DNA of 64,000 nucleotides from Osedax fenrisi (GCA_964019155.1 OZ025243.1:86707445-86771444), one strand, 5' to 3'. Numbered from the stretch's first letter, positions 1-13,465 are shown. Notes: generated from the sequence alone by a model not told the origin. Numbers and translations are program-made.

Positions 1-3000
1 TATATTGACCCTCCAACCATCAAGGCTGGTCGAATTCCATGCATCGAAAGCCCACTGTCATGACCTAAAGTGTGTATTTAATAGACGAACCCTTACTTAT
101 CAACTTCGATCCCCCCTCACCTCTGGTAGCATTGATTGGAAATCGAATCCCTACCTACCTACTGATGTTGAGATTGAGTCTTGGTCTAAATCCTATGACT
201 CTTTCTGTAAATCCTCCCGCACTAATGTTAAACCTTCGAATTGACTAAATACATACTCTCCCAATAACTACTCCTTTCTACTCCTCAATGCGAGATCAGT
301 CAGGAATAAAGTAGATTTAATCACTCAATTAATCATTGACTCTAATTGCTCCATATCGGCTACCACCGAGACTTGGCTTACAAATGATGACTCTGCTTTA
401 GCATCTCAATTAACTCCCAATGGCTTCACATTACTACTCGCTAACAGACCCACACCTAACCGTGTTGGTGGTCTTGCCCTGTTGTTCTCCACTGAGCTCA
501 AACTTATTTCCTCTTCCACCCCTAATTTCTCCTCTTGTGAAATGCTGATATGTGACATTCAGTTCCCCTCCCTATTTACCATTGTGTTTATAATCATCTA
601 TCGCCCACCATCATCCAGCATTCGGTCTTTCCTTAATGATCTCTCTACCATTTTAGAATCCATGTCTTCTTACAACACAATTATTCTTAGTGACTTTAAT
701 ATTCAAGTGAATACTGATAATCATGCTTCCCTTTCTCTTAAGAAACTTATTTTTGAGCACTCCTTAACACAACACATTCATTTCCCAACTATATCTAATG
801 GTAACATCATTGATCTTGTTTTATCTCCATCTGACTCCAATTTAATTTCCTCTCCCACCCAAAGCACTCTAATCTCTGATCACTTCGCTATCCTATTTGA
901 TTTACAGTTATCAGTAGTGCACAATACTCGACCTCTAAGATACTTTCGAAACATCTCCTCTATAAATCAACCCTTGTTTGTTAACTCCGTGTTTGATCAT
1001 ATGAATAATATTACATCTCCGCTCTCTGATCCTGACACTCTCTTTGACGCCTTCAACACGGCGCTATCTAATTCTCTTGACTTTTATGCTCCCTCAACTA
1101 CTCTTACCCACCGTAATCATCCCAAATCCCCCTGGTTTAACACTGAACTCACCAATATGAGAAAGTCACTTCGTCGTCTACAGTCCATTTATGCTTCTAT
1201 TAAAATGAACTCAGACCTGTGTTCCTTTAAAGTATGTCGCTCATTATACAGGAAAAAACTCCTATCCACTAAATCATCATACTTTACTAACTTGCTTTGT
1301 AAATATGGCACCTCATCTAAGCAAGCCTACAACCTATCATTCACCTTAGTAGGTAAATCAAAACCCAGGCACCTTCCTGACCAACCGGATACAGTCCTCT
1401 GCTCCTCCTTTGCTAATTTCTTCCAGAATAAAGTATCGAACATCATAGCTGCTCTCCCCAATGTGGATGTTGATATCCTCACTCTCAACTCATATTCACT
1501 AGCTTCCCATAATCACTGGTCCTCCTTCACTCTCCCTACTCGTCCATATGTGCTCTCTCTAATGGCATCCCTAAAATCCAATTCCCCACTGGACCCTATT
1601 CCCCTTACTTTACTTCGTACCCTTTCGCCATTGCTAATTGAACCCATAACAATGATCATTCATGCGTCCCTTATTACATCGATCGTACCAAAGTCTATGA
1701 AACACTCATATATCACCCCAATTATAAAAAAACTACCCTTAGCCACTCGAACCTGTCGAGCTATCGACCCATCTCCCAGCTTTCATCAATCTCTAAGACC
1801 TTAGAGCGAATTGTATCTGCTCAACTTATTCACTATATCACTACCAATTCAATTATTGATAAGTTTCAAAGTGCTTACTTACCCCATCGGAGCACTGAAT
1901 CAGCACTGAATCTTATCATTAATGATCTACTAATATCCCTTGACAACAAAGCCACGTGCTACCTTGTGTTACTTGACCTGACCAGTGCCTTTGACACTCT
2001 AAACCATGACATTCTTTCTTTACGACTCAATGAAATCGGTATTCATGGTCAAGTACACAGCTGGTTTATGTCATTCTTTTCCTTAAGGTCCTCTTCAGTT
2101 AAAATTAACTCATCCTTCTCTACCCCGTTTATCAGCACTCATGGTGTTCCACAAGGCTCCGTGCTTGGTCCTTTACTTTTTATTATTTATATTTTACCCA
2201 TACAATCCATATTTCGTAAATATCCTTACATCCACTACCATCTCTTTGCAGATGATCTACAAATTTATACTTCTTTTCCCATTTCCTGTGACTCCAACTC
2301 AATTCAACTGTCTATTTTTAACTGCCTCACAGAACTTACTGACTGGTTCTCCCATAATTCCCTATCACTTAACATGACCAAAACTGACACCATAATTATC
2401 TCCAGACCTACCTACCCCCTAATCATCACCCACCCCTTTCTACTAGCCCTCCCTACATCACAATCCATAACAACTCTTGGTTTCACCATCAACTCCCACC
2501 TAGATTACTCTGACCACATATCTATAATGATTCGCAATGCCAACTATTTTCTTTACAATATTAGAAAATCACGTAATAAATTGACTTTTTCAATGACTAA
2601 AAGTCTAATACACTCGCTAGTCTTCAGTAGACTCATATACTGCTGCTCACTTCTATGCAATCTACCCCTAAAGCTTATGCTTAAACTTGAGTAGATACAA
2701 CGACGTGCTATACGCACCCTATATAAACTGAAGTTCTCTTCAATAGTATCAATATCGACTCTAATGCGATCACTCGGCTGGCTTAAGTTTAGATATCTCT
2801 GCAGGTACAGACTACTATGCATCACCCATAAGGTGATACATCTTAGATCTCCCGAGTACCTAGCTGACTTGATCAGTATGCATACCCTTAGTCGAGCTAG
2901 CAGGAAATGTCACACGATGAAAATTGTGCAACGCTCGACTATCTCTGCTCACTCTGAATCTGCTTTCTCTGTGGTAGCTCCAAAATACTGGAATTCTCTA

Positions 3001-3200
3001 CCATATGACATTAGGTGTTTGAAATCCTTGTCACTATTTAAATGTAAACTCTCCACGCACCTATTAACATTGTAACCTACCCTCCCTTTTCCATTATTTT
3101 TATTGTACTTTATTTATTTTATTTTTGTTTCCTTCTCATGACGCCCATAACCACCACGTGATTTTGTAGTCAATAAAATATTTTAAAAATAAAAAAAATA
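1..3200 (+). mobile_element. L2/CR1-like LINE, 3' portion
   Basis: Non-LTR retrotransposon running in from the left edge. An apurinic-type endonuclease is followed by a reverse transcriptase and the C-terminal tail that in L2/CR1/Rex1 elements carries the conserved AFSVxAPKxWNSLP block (here AFSVVAPKYWNSLP, near 2963-3004). A short 3' UTR after the stop at 3073-3075 contains AATAAA and ends in an A-rich tail near 3200. The clade call rests on motif order and wording, not on a tree. The left end lies outside the window. Confidence 0.9.
2..3075 (+). pseudogene. broken endonuclease-reverse transcriptase ORF of the LINE
   Basis: Three lesions interrupt an otherwise continuous reading frame: an in-frame TGA at 242-244, a frameshift between about 1725 and 1747, and an in-frame TAG at 2692-2694. 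Endonuclease landmarks seen are LLLNARSVRNK (from about 278), TETWL (about 367), GGLALL, IYRPP (about 596), the DFNI motif (about 691) and SDHFAI (about 876). Reverse transcriptase landmarks are PIIKK before the frameshift, SNLSSYRPIS after it, LLDLTSAFDTLNHDIL (from 1969), HGVPQGSVLGPLLF (about 2140) and the catalytic FADD (about 2245). With so few lesions it is a fairly young insertion that is probably dead; the TGA could instead separate an upstream domain from the endonuclease ORF. Confidence 0.88.
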
Positions 3201-4558
3201 TATGTTCATCCATTGTTTCACGTTATCGTTCCGTGACCGTGTTTCAGATTAATTGTTATCGGCAATTCTATTTTTAGATTATTCCGTTTTTATATAAAAT
3301 CTTAAATTTCTTTCCATTTTTTATTACATATATATAAATATATATATAATAATGCAATGAATAGGCAGTATTTGCAGGAATGCAACGACATTCACTTTTA
3401 TGTCTATATAATACGAAATAGACTCTAATAATTATATTAAGTAATAGTAAAATAATTTTTAATTAGTAAAATAATTATACAAGTATACAAGAATTTTCTA
3501 TTTTTAGATTATTCCGTTTTTATATAAAATCTTAATTTTATTTGTATTCATTTATATATACATATATATATAATAATAATAAATTATAAAATCAACTTTG
3601 GTAATTGCATGGGTGAAGGAAGAAGCAGAGCTTATCAAGTATTTCACCCATTTATGATTACGAGGAAAACAAAATATATATGAATATAATTAAAAACAAG
3701 AAATAGTAGAACAATAAATAGAGTAAAAATTAAATTATTAAAATAAATCATCAACTCATAAAGCATAAACACCCATATATGGGTGTTATACTATAGTATA
3801 TCAACTTTCTGAATGTGGGTTCATCAAGTCCATGACCTTAAATGAATATACTTTCGCCAATAGTATATACACTGGTAACATTTGAGCCAGCAAATGCATC
3901 CATACTACCCGATATAAAATATGACAAATTTATGAATTAAGAGAACGAAATATATTACTATGTACATCTATATATATTACCTATATTTTAATTAATACTA
4001 ATATATGTTTATAAACTATATACTACATGTGTGAATTATACTTTATTTAAATAATAGTATCAAATTCTAGTAATGATATCATTTTATAATCATATAATAT
4101 TAATATATTGTAATTTTTGAATCAAAATATTGAGTAATAAAATGTATTGTTAAAGTGTCCGTATTAGGTTACTTTGCTCTAATAATATAAATTGATATTA
4201 GCATTATTATAATAGATTTATTTAATATAGATAATGAATAATCAACAACAAAGTTTATTTAATGATATTACTATAAATAATTTTAAATTATGAATTTCAT
4301 TCTGATATATTTGTTATTTTTGTGGAGTCCTTTCATCTCATCGAGTAACTATAATTGTGTTCACGTATAATCATATGGCTCTAATGTCACTGCATAGCCG
4401 CTCTCGTGTTAAGGCATCCATTGTTTTAATGAGAGCCGATCATTTATGTAGGTACCTGTACACAATTATATAAGATCACTTCTAAATATTATTGTAATGG
4501 TCCGGACGGTATACTATAGCGGTCCAGGAGTCTTCCTACTTCTTGTGTGTATGACACC
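3201..4558. other. AT-rich intergenic DNA, no gene seen
   Basis: No coding signal. Small features only: a 26-base repeated phrase containing GATTATTCCGTTTTTATAT near 3268 and 3508, a perfect 20-base palindrome around 3769-3788, and an inverted pair ACTTCTTGTGTG / CACACAAGAAGT at about 4539-4582 that can fold into a stem. Confidence 0.6.
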
Positions 4559-4593
4559 TTAGCCAACTGAGTCACACAAGAAGTTTAAATAAA

Positions 4594-4633
<40 letters not shown>

Positions 4634-4635
4634 AA

Positions 4636-4917
4636 TTACCTTACCAGGTTGAGCTTGCTCGATAATCATGACATTATTTGTCCACCCTTCTCTACCCTCA
4701 ATTGCTGTTTTCATCTCATTTATTGTTGTAAAATTTGTATCGTCTCTTAGTTGATCAATGTACATCTTTGCTGTTCGTCCGCGTTTTTGTTTATTATAAT
4801 GTGGTTGCCAGAGTATTAGATCACTTTCCAGTTCATCTTTGATTCTCCAACAGTGTCCGGCAAACCTTAATCTTTGTATTCGTATTGATTTGATGATTTT
4901 TGGTACAACACAATATA
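4636..4917 (-). pseudogene. LINE C-terminal tail (sense 3' segment of a twin-primed insertion)
   Basis: The minus strand reads openly through a conserved LINE tail: VPKIIKSIRIQRLRFAGHCW, then ILWQP, then KRGRTAKMYIDQLRDDT, then a Trp-containing end. This wording (RLRFAGHCWR, LWxP, KRxRGRxxxxYxDQL) is the region after the reverse transcriptase in a common invertebrate LINE group. No stops occur between about 4917 and 4640. It abuts an inverted fragment of the same protein at 4945-5234. Confidence 0.8.
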
Positions 4918-4944
4918 TACTAATTGACTTATATTAAGTCAACT

Positions 4945-5234
4945 GATAGATATGTAAATATAAGAATCGCTAAAGACTGGGCCGATTTAAATAGCATACA
5001 ATCGATATAGAAATAAAAGTTAAGTGAAGGTCCAGAGGGTCCAAGACAATAAACTTTTTCAGATCAGCAGTTGAATCCGTACTTATTTACGGATCCGTTA
5101 CATGGACTTAACATAGTCGATAGAAAAAAAAAGATTGACGAAGCCTACACTCGTATAGGCTACTTCGAGCTGTAACGAATACACCCTGGAGAGATCATCT
5201 AACAAATGAACAACTACAGTTTATCCAAATATCT
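4945..5234 (+). pseudogene. LINE fragment, inverted 5' segment of the twin-primed insertion
   Basis: Plus-strand remnants, with frameshifts and stops, of the part of the same LINE protein that normally lies immediately before the tail at 4636-4917: RIAKDWADLNSIQSI, then FRSAVESVLIYGSVTWT, then IDEAYTR, then LLRAVTNTPWRDHLTNEQL. In an intact element TNEQLxG is followed at once by the VPKI-RLRFAGH stretch, so the two pieces are consecutive but in opposite orientation. Confidence 0.75.
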
Positions 5235-5429
5235 ATTAATATCTAGATATTACCATATATATGCAAACATATAACTCTATATGTTTCTTTCAATTAATTC
5301 ATCACCAGGTCTCAATAATTAACTCTCCAAGTGTGCTAATGACATTAAATAATGGCTTATTTCTAATAATCATCTCCTAACTACCTCAAAAACTACACTA
5401 CTTATTTCCAACCTTTTCTTATTGATAAC

Positions 5430-5696
5430 ATTGTAATATCTTCTTATCCTACTGCATCAAACTTAGTTGTACTTTTTGATTCTACTATTTTCTTCATTCC
5501 TCATATTAATGCCATCAATAAATCTGCAAATTATCATATATTTAGAATTAGAAAAATACGAAAATCAATTACTGCATCACTTACTAAAACTCTATTTAAT
5601 TTCCTTGTCCTATCACATATAGAGGACTGTTCCTCAATTCTCATCAATCTTCCATTATCCTCTATATCTCCCTTAAATCGAGTTATTCGTTCATAA
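5430..5696 (+). pseudogene. L2/CR1-like reverse transcriptase C-terminal fragment
   Basis: An 88-codon open stretch reads like the post-catalytic part of an L2/CR1 reverse transcriptase: a NLVVLFDST block (family NLGVIFDS), FIPHINAINKSANYH, RIRKIRKSI, LVLSHIEDCSSIL (family SRLDYCNSLL) and NLPLSSISPLNRV. It has no initiator and ends at a stop beside a (TA)n run, so it is a truncated copy. Confidence 0.7.
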
Positions 5697-5698
5697 AT

Positions 5699-5738
<40 letters not shown>

Positions 5739-6231
5739 CTCCAAACATATAACATAGCTAATATAATCATATACAAACATATAATCATAGCTAATTATAT
5801 AGCTAATTACATACTAATTATATAGCTAATTCAGACAGGGATAACTCAGATAGGGCTAATTCAGATAGGTCTAACTCCGTAGGGCTAAGTAAGATATGGC
5901 TGATTCAGATAGGGCTAACTCCGCAGGGATAACTAAGATATGGCTAATTCATATAGGGCTAATTCAGATAGGGCTAACTCCGATAGGACTAACTCCAATT
6001 TATTATGTATATTATATTAATCAAGCCGGCGGCGATAGTGCTAATTCAGATAGGTCTAACTCCCATTTATTATGTATATTATATTAATTTCTCATTATTT
6101 GTTTTTTTTATAACATACTTAATTTAAATCAAATAAATAATATATTTATTATTTCTAAAATACACCTAGATCATGCAATTTTCTAATAATAACTCATAAT
6201 TCTCAACTATATACCGGGCCAAAGCGGCTAG

Positions 6232-6292
<61 letters not shown>

Positions 6293-6987
6293 ATAAGGAC
6301 TCTTTCAATTATATGCTTGCATAAATTAATTTATATTTAAATTTAAATACATGTATAGATAAAATATTATTATATTAGGAAGGAATAACATTTAATTTTT
6401 CTCTTGGATTAGTAATATAGTGTCTTTGTGAATGCCAATCATTATTTAATTACGCCCACCTGTCAATAATGATAGTAAATATACAATTCGTATTATTTTA
6501 ATTAAAATATGCTCATCTTTCATATGAGTCACATCTGGATATATATTTATTCATAAATATATAGTAATGATTTCTTAGTAGATTAACGATTTATAACTAC
6601 TTTTCCTAACGATCTAATCCAAATTAATAATATTCAAATAATAAAAATATTTTTTAAATTATCAAATAAATCCTAGTAAATTACTAGGCTAGTAATTCTA
6701 GGTATTTTGCCAATAATTAATAGTACCTTTCATAATTGAATATGAATATTCTACGACTCGTTGTTGAAGAAAGAGAACGTAAAAAACGAAATTCTTTAAA
6801 TCCCGAATTCGCAAAACTTGAGGTTATAAAATCAAAATTATTTATATTTTTAAAATATAAATTTAATAATTTATTTGAATATAAATTTAAATTTATATTC
6901 AATTTAAATATATTTCACCATTCAATATCTATTAACATTAGTACATTCATTATTTTAAATATTATAATATTATATTAAATATATATT

Positions 6988-7035
<48 letters not shown>

Positions 7036-8504
7036 ATATTAAATATACACAAGAATTTTTATAATAGTTATTATAATAAATTATAATAGGTTTAAGTTAT
7101 AATATAATTATTAATAATAAATAAATAAATATAAATAATAAATACTATTTTAAAACCTGCGAGTTTGCCTCCACGAATTTAAACGATATTGAATATAACT
7201 CCAAATGGAAATAGGTATGTATACTAAGTATGTAAAAAATGAACGATTCATTAAATTATTCAATGAATAATATGTTTAAAATTTTCATTATCATAATAGG
7301 TATAGCAAGGTATACTATACTTGATTATGATAATGATAATTATTACCATATGTCATTTCATTACCAATAAACATGTTATAAACATTACAAGAGATGCAAG
7401 GTGAATCGTGAATAGTATTATTGTAAGTGTAAGTTCTTCCTTTATTTACAAATAATAATAGTATTAAAGAAAAAAATAATAGATGTGACTTCACACTTTA
7501 TATAAAATAATAATGAAGTTTTGACTATATAATTAATAGAATATGACTGAATTAGTAAGGCTTAAATAATGTATTCTATTGTAAAGATCTATTTATCTAA
7601 CCAATGTAATTTAACATAAAATAGATAGAGTTTATTTTCAAAGTTATGTTATGAAATCGAATGTTATCATTGATGATATGTGTTATATTCAAATTATAAA
7701 TTTTCAACAATAGAAAATATTAGCTAATCATGATTATCACATAATCTATATTCTAATATATCCATCATATATATTATGAATTCATATATTATATAATATG
7801 TATTAGTATTTAAATATTATTAAATATTACATACAAATGTAAATATATAATTCCAATACTATACAAAGGAATATATAATTAACAATAATTATATTGTTAA
7901 CGCTTATTACGCTTTAATCTATTTTTAAATTATATCTTGTGATTATATATAACTTAATGAATCATAGTATTTATAAATATAGCTATAATGATACTAATTT
8001 TAGATATAATTCATATGTTATATAATTCCTATTAGTAAATATCGTATATTATATATAAAATCTATACTAAAATACTAAAATATATTTTATTATGAATTAT
8101 AGTAATAATATACGTATTTTAATTAATGTTTAATTAAATTCATTAATGCAGTATTTATTCAGTGAATTAGCTCATTAGATAAATATATACTAATATATAT
8201 ACTAATATATATATATATATCAGGTAACATTTTAGCATATTTCTCAATCCCAATTTATTAAATTCGCGTAATTCTAAATATATAGTAGTCATTGTAACTA
8301 TTCTTATAATACTTTATACAAATCTGTACAAATCAAAATGTTATATATTTGATTAACATTCGTAGTGAGTGTTTATTCTTTATTTTTAGTTTTTTTTTTA
8401 AAACAAACTACATATATACTCGACGTTTAGTGAATACCATTCAATTCGTTCAAATTCATTTTATATCAAAAATTAATTCTAAATATATATATATATATAT
8501 ATAG
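5697..8504. other. AT-rich intergenic DNA with microsatellites
   Basis: No gene seen. It holds (TA)n runs near 5699-5735, 6232-6290 and 6988-7030, a degenerate short-period repeat at 5820-6070, and a hairpin near 7290-7345 (ATTATCATAAT paired with ATTATGATAAT). Short open frames here are low-complexity. Confidence 0.55.
5820..6070. repeat. degenerate ~19-bp tandem repeat
   Basis: Diverged copies of a unit containing GCTAATTCAGATAGG and GCTAACTCC alternate across about 250 bases. The small open frame here is simply the repeat translated. Confidence 0.7.
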
Positions 8505-8958
8505 CAAAGATTTTGCGAAGCAAAGATATAACACTCCCTATGCATGCAACGTAATTTAGTAATAGCCCCAACCGCTGCTAGCAGTAGTATCGAAATCACT
8601 GAAATAGATTTAGGTTCGGCTCTGTTTGCATACAACAATGTTTTCATTGCTCTATTAAATTACATGCAATATAAATTAGCTTTTACTCACTAAATATATA
8701 CTTATAGCATTTAAAACATACATATCATATTTGTTTGTTATATATTAGTAATGAACACTTAGTTTTCATCATATAAATATTAATTTAAAGCATATTATTT
8801 AACATTTTAAAAGTGTATAGTTAAATACGAATTTACATTATAAACAACGCATAGTTCCTAAAAGTAACCCGCTATAGGTGGCACCAGGGTATTTTGTATA
8901 CAAATTCGAATTACACGATTTCGCGTAAGTGTTATATCTTTCCTTCGGAAAATCTTTG
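8505..8958. mobile_element. MITE, CAAAGATTTT family, complete copy
   Basis: The left end starts CAAAGATTTTGCGAAG; the reverse complement of the right end starts CAAAGATTTTCCGAAG, and the match continues through AAAGATATAACACT, giving an imperfect terminal inverted repeat of about 30 bases. The flanks TATATAG on both sides could be a 7-base target duplication, but they lie in TA-rich sequence. The body matches 47281-47715 over most of its length, and its right part matches 48686-48798 and, weakly, 61378-61480. No coding capacity. Confidence 0.75.
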
Positions 8959-9391
8959 TATATAGTACGAATTGACATATTTATTAGTACTAAATGACTG
9001 GTACCACTTTTAGTTACACCTAAATATGGCTACACAATACATAGGTTCGTCTTTGTCTATGCGACAACTTTAAGAGAACTTATAGTTGACCTTATTTAAT
9101 CATTAGCTTATAAATGATGTAATTGTAAATGTAATTGTATTGTGTAATAAGTTATTACTAATAACAAATTCATTATTTCACATCTAGCACATAAAGTAGT
9201 GGAATCATCATAATTAAAGTTCACACAGCTGATATTTTATTATGGTTTCATAGAAAAATCTTAATTTAAAATAGTATTTACAATAGTCAATTATACATTA
9301 TATAATGTATGTTGCAATTATAAAGTGTAAGTAAGAGAATATTCTCTTATTTATATTAAATAAATATATATATTATATATAATATATATAT

Positions 9392-9431
<40 letters not shown>

Positions 9432-10463
9432 TAAAAATATATCAACTTAAAAAAACACCACATCTCTCCTATTCCACTCATGTAATATGACCTATGCATT
9501 ATGTATGCAGACCTGAGAGAAGTGTGCATTGTTAATAGAATAAGCTCAGACATCTCAGCTAGAGTGAGTTAATCTGATACTCACATTTGTATTGTATTGT
9601 ATTGTATTGTATTTATACATAAATATTTAGTTATTGTACCCAATTAGGAGTGTTAATAATAATAATATAATGGGATTGTAAGTTTTAACTTGAAACCATT
9701 GAACAATAACGCATATATATATATGTGTATTATTGTATGTGTGTGTGTCTAGGTCTATATGCATGTGTGATATCTGCTCTCTCTTTGTATCTAGATTGTT
9801 TATTACCCACATAAATAAGAAAAATTTCATCTGCCTGAATACACACAAAAAGTAATAACGATAATATTGATATGCTTATTTTATAATTATATACTACTGT
9901 GTGTGTGCGTGTGTATATGTTAAATATGATACAAAGCAGTGTGTACGCTGTAAGAGATCATTAAACTGAGCGCTGGGTAAACATTTGCAGGATTAAAATG
10001 ATCCTAGCGAACACTATCGAATAGCCGCGTACATAGTACAGCATATGCCTGTGTTCTCCTACACCTGTGATTCTGCCTAGCTTAAAGTTCTCTAGTTCGC
10101 CCTGGATTTCTGTGAATTCTAATTTTAATTAGTCTAGCACCCGCTATTCACTTTTATCTCCTGTTATAACAATGATATGCATATAACTATAGGTGTAGGT
10201 GATTGACTATAGGCTATTACTATATCTATATTGGTACAGCCAACACTTGCTATATGTCTTATATTAAATATTCACATTTTATTTTTTTAATCACAAGATG
10301 AGATTTATAAATTTTGAATCCTCAGAAATATAATTTTTAATATCAATATATATTAAGTTATAAGTGAGTATTATGATAAGTTATTATATAATAATGTTAT
10401 TAATTAATTACAAATTTGAAATAGATTTATATTTTGTATATGCTACCATATAGGTTACTCTAT

Positions 10464-10640
10464 ACTAGTGATGTAAATCATGCTAAAATATAAAGCATCG
10501 ATGCAGTCTCAGTCTCAGTTACCTTAAAGTCTCAACTCGTCTTTGGCTCGTTTGATTAGAATTTCGGCTCGGCTCTGGCTAATTTTTTTCTTCCGAAAAT
10601 GAAAATCTCGACTCGGCATTAAAATCTCGGCATCACTAGT
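10464..10640. mobile_element. candidate short MITE with ACTAGTGATG ends
   Basis: Left end ACTAGTGATGT and right end GGCATCACTAGT are inverted; the interior repeats CTCGGCTC/CTCGACTCGG phrases. About 177 bases, no coding capacity, and no clear target duplication. The ends are short, so this is tentative. Confidence 0.45.
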
Positions 10641-11137
10641 GGGTACATATATTTAAATTAAAGTTCCCACCCGGAACTTGCGCTTATATATCAAGTAGAT
10701 GTGTAGGTACTACCTACTAGCTAGTATCAACAGAATCATATATATATATAATTGTATAGGTCAATTATTTGTTAATTTCTACCCCCGGGACCTAAATATA
10801 GGACTAAATACATTACATGCCGCGCATGTTTGAAGTGAGGGAATCTATATGCTCATATATTCCCTATTAACATTGAGGTTGTATTATTCAAGCCAACATC
10901 ATCGAACAGATCTAAAAGTGATAGGTATATTACTAACATGCAGTATAATTCATGATATGATCAAGTATTGCTAGCACAAGTAAGCATTATTAGCATGTCT
11001 ACACTCGTTTCTCAGGCATACTAACCTATGAACATTACTAACATATTTACTAGCTTTTATCATAGCTTTTACTAACATTTATCTACCACATGCAAGCAGA
11101 GCCTGATATTATCAGTACTACCATATGATCCTCATGT

Positions 11138-11234
11138 ATACATGCAAGCAGTACTAACACATGCAAGCAGTACTAACACATGCAAGCTTTACTAACACAT
11201 GCAAGCAGTACTAACACATGCAAGCTTTACCATA
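11138..11234. repeat. 19-bp tandem repeat
   Basis: About five copies of ACATGCAAGCAGTACTAAC, with some copies reading CAAGCTTTAC. Confidence 0.8.
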
Positions 11235-11571
11235 TCACATGTATTATAACTTATAATTTATAAGTCAGACCATTATGAGTTAGCAATACAGTACAGCAGA
11301 AATAGTAGCTGCCATTCATGTCACCCATGTGTGTGTGTGTGTGTGTGGGTGTGTGTGAGAATGTGTGTGTAATTATATCCTATATATTATATCTCATCAC
11401 TGATATGTGGCCTACTTTATCCATTGTACTATGGTACACATATTAGATAAGTCATCACTAGATATCTTGTCATAGAGTCTGATATGCTCATAGAGCTAGA
11501 GAGAAATTTCTCTCTAGCACTATGGATATGCTTGTCAGAATATAATATGGATTTTTATTTCTATATCTATG

Positions 11572-11611
<40 letters not shown>

Positions 11612-11828
11612 AATATATATTTATAAATATATATATGTTAATATATTCAATTCAATTTATTACACTCAATTACATATATGTAAATGTTATAGCATTATAA
11701 TATAGTGATCTTAGATAGTATGTATATGCACTTTATATTAAATTATGTACAATAATAGATAGAATATATTGTTTGTCAATTTGATAAACAATGCCCCCTG
11801 TGTCTCTAGTATTATTATGTCTATATCA

Positions 11829-11864
<36 letters not shown>

Positions 11865-12015
11865 CAATATATACACACATACATGCATCAATACATACAT
11901 CAATACATATCAATTAAGCTCAGAACAAATATAACAATATACTAAGTGAATATTGATATCAGATATGCATGTGATATTTGCGTTCTACTATATATACATC
12001 ATATATATATATATA

Positions 12016-12067
<52 letters not shown>

Positions 12068-13252
12068 TTTAATATCATTTTTATTACCCCTTATATGAAT
12101 TACATAATGTTAAATGTACACACAAACACTGATATAATGTTTATTAGTGTATTAAAGACACACATTACCCATTATTATATTACCCATAATGCAGTGTGAC
12201 CTCTGTCAGCTCGACATAACCTCAGTGATGTTTACTGAATGGTCAATTGACCAGTGCACATTGAACAATAATATGTTTACAATACCCCCTATTGTTTATC
12301 ACTTCTATTGTAATAAACCTGTGTCACCTTCTCCCTGCATATTGACAGAATCCAGGCACCACACAATAGCAGTATTACCAGGCACATAATATATAACATA
12401 TATGTTGACTTTTATCATATGGAATAGAAATGCCCAGTTACATGTTCATATAGGGTGCAATGCCTTATTTGTATTACAAATAATTAATTTAATTTCTTAA
12501 AAAAACTAACCAAACAATAATAGTTTGTAGACTTGATATGGTATGAATCACGCGTTATGAGTCATCACTTGTGACGAATATGTGATTTATTGACAATCAC
12601 TTTAAATAGGCAAGTTATGTAACTATGTATGTTCTATACTTATTAAATAATAATAACAAATGTTACAAAACACCTATTCATACAATGAGTATCGATTGTG
12701 AAGAACAATAATTGTATTATTCATTATTCAAAAGTAAACCTAGAAATACACGGCAGTGTGCAGTGATTCCACACTGAACTCCTAGACATAGTATCAGTGT
12801 TAACCGTGGTTCGGTAAACAGCTTCTACAACAACCTATCGTAATAACCCGCCTAGTAAACCAGTCTCCTATCCTTACACTAGCTCCCCCTAGTGGTGATC
12901 ATCACAGTCCTCCCGTTGTATACTCGTGTGTACATTGGCTACATTAAGATAGCATTAATAAGTAAGTTGTTATCTCGCTTATTCATGATAAGCTTATTCC
13001 TCATATACAGAGTATGCTATTCAACAGATGATTTAAATGTACTACATATATAATATATATAGTATTTAGAGTAGTACATGTATTGGTGTAGCAGTAGATA
13101 CAACACAATGGCTTGTAGCTCTTGACTAGCTTTTGACTAGATATCTCAGATGCTTTATAAGCAGATATATACACATATATAATACATATGTATGTAATTT
13201 AGAATAGTTTGCTATAGGTGTAAGTTATATACATAATATATATTATAGGCCT

Positions 13253-13371
13253 ATATATAGGCCTACTCCTATAATAAATATATTTATCTTAAATTACACA
13301 ATTTAAAACATCCTCAAATAGTTATTATATCAAATATTACCACATATCACTCCTATAGGAGTAGGCCTATT
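13253..13371. mobile_element. foldback element with TAGGCCTACTCCTATA arms
   Basis: The left arm contains TAGGCCTACTCCTATA and the right arm the reverse complement TATAGGAGTAGGCCTA, around an AT-rich 80-base centre. It lies directly beside a pogo-type MITE. Boundaries are approximate. Confidence 0.5.
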
Positions 13372-13379
13372 ATATAATA

Positions 13380-13465
13380 CAGTCAACTCCCGATAAGTCG
13401 GACTCGCAAGGGACCGGGAAAAGTGTCCGACTTAGCGATATGTCCGACTTACCGAGAGTTGACTG
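13380..13465. mobile_element. pogo/Tigger-type MITE, 86 bp, TA target site
   Basis: Terminal inverted repeats of about 24 bases with two mismatches: left CAGTCAACTCCCGATAAG, right reverse complement CAGTCAACTCTCGGTAAG, both continuing TCGGAC. The element is flanked on both sides by TA (13378-13379 and 13466-13467), the Tc1/mariner/pogo target duplication. The style of ends (CAGTC plus TCGGAC repeats) is typical of Tigger-derived MITEs. No transposase. Confidence 0.85.

Larger units (their letters stand above)
8959..13252. other. AT-rich intergenic DNA, no gene seen
   Basis: No exon-like stretch recognised. Contents are (TA)n runs (for example 11576-11606 and 12010-12066), a (CA)n run at 11831-11863, a short ATTGT tandem repeat at 9588-9612, a 24-base perfect palindrome at 11495-11518, a 19-bp tandem repeat and one candidate MITE. 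A 66-codon frame from 12189 has no recognisable similarity and no splice support. Confidence 0.5.

Noticed and set aside
12189..12389. 66-codon frame with several cysteines
   Set aside because: No family resemblance, no convincing splice sites and no conserved neighbours; not supported as an exon.
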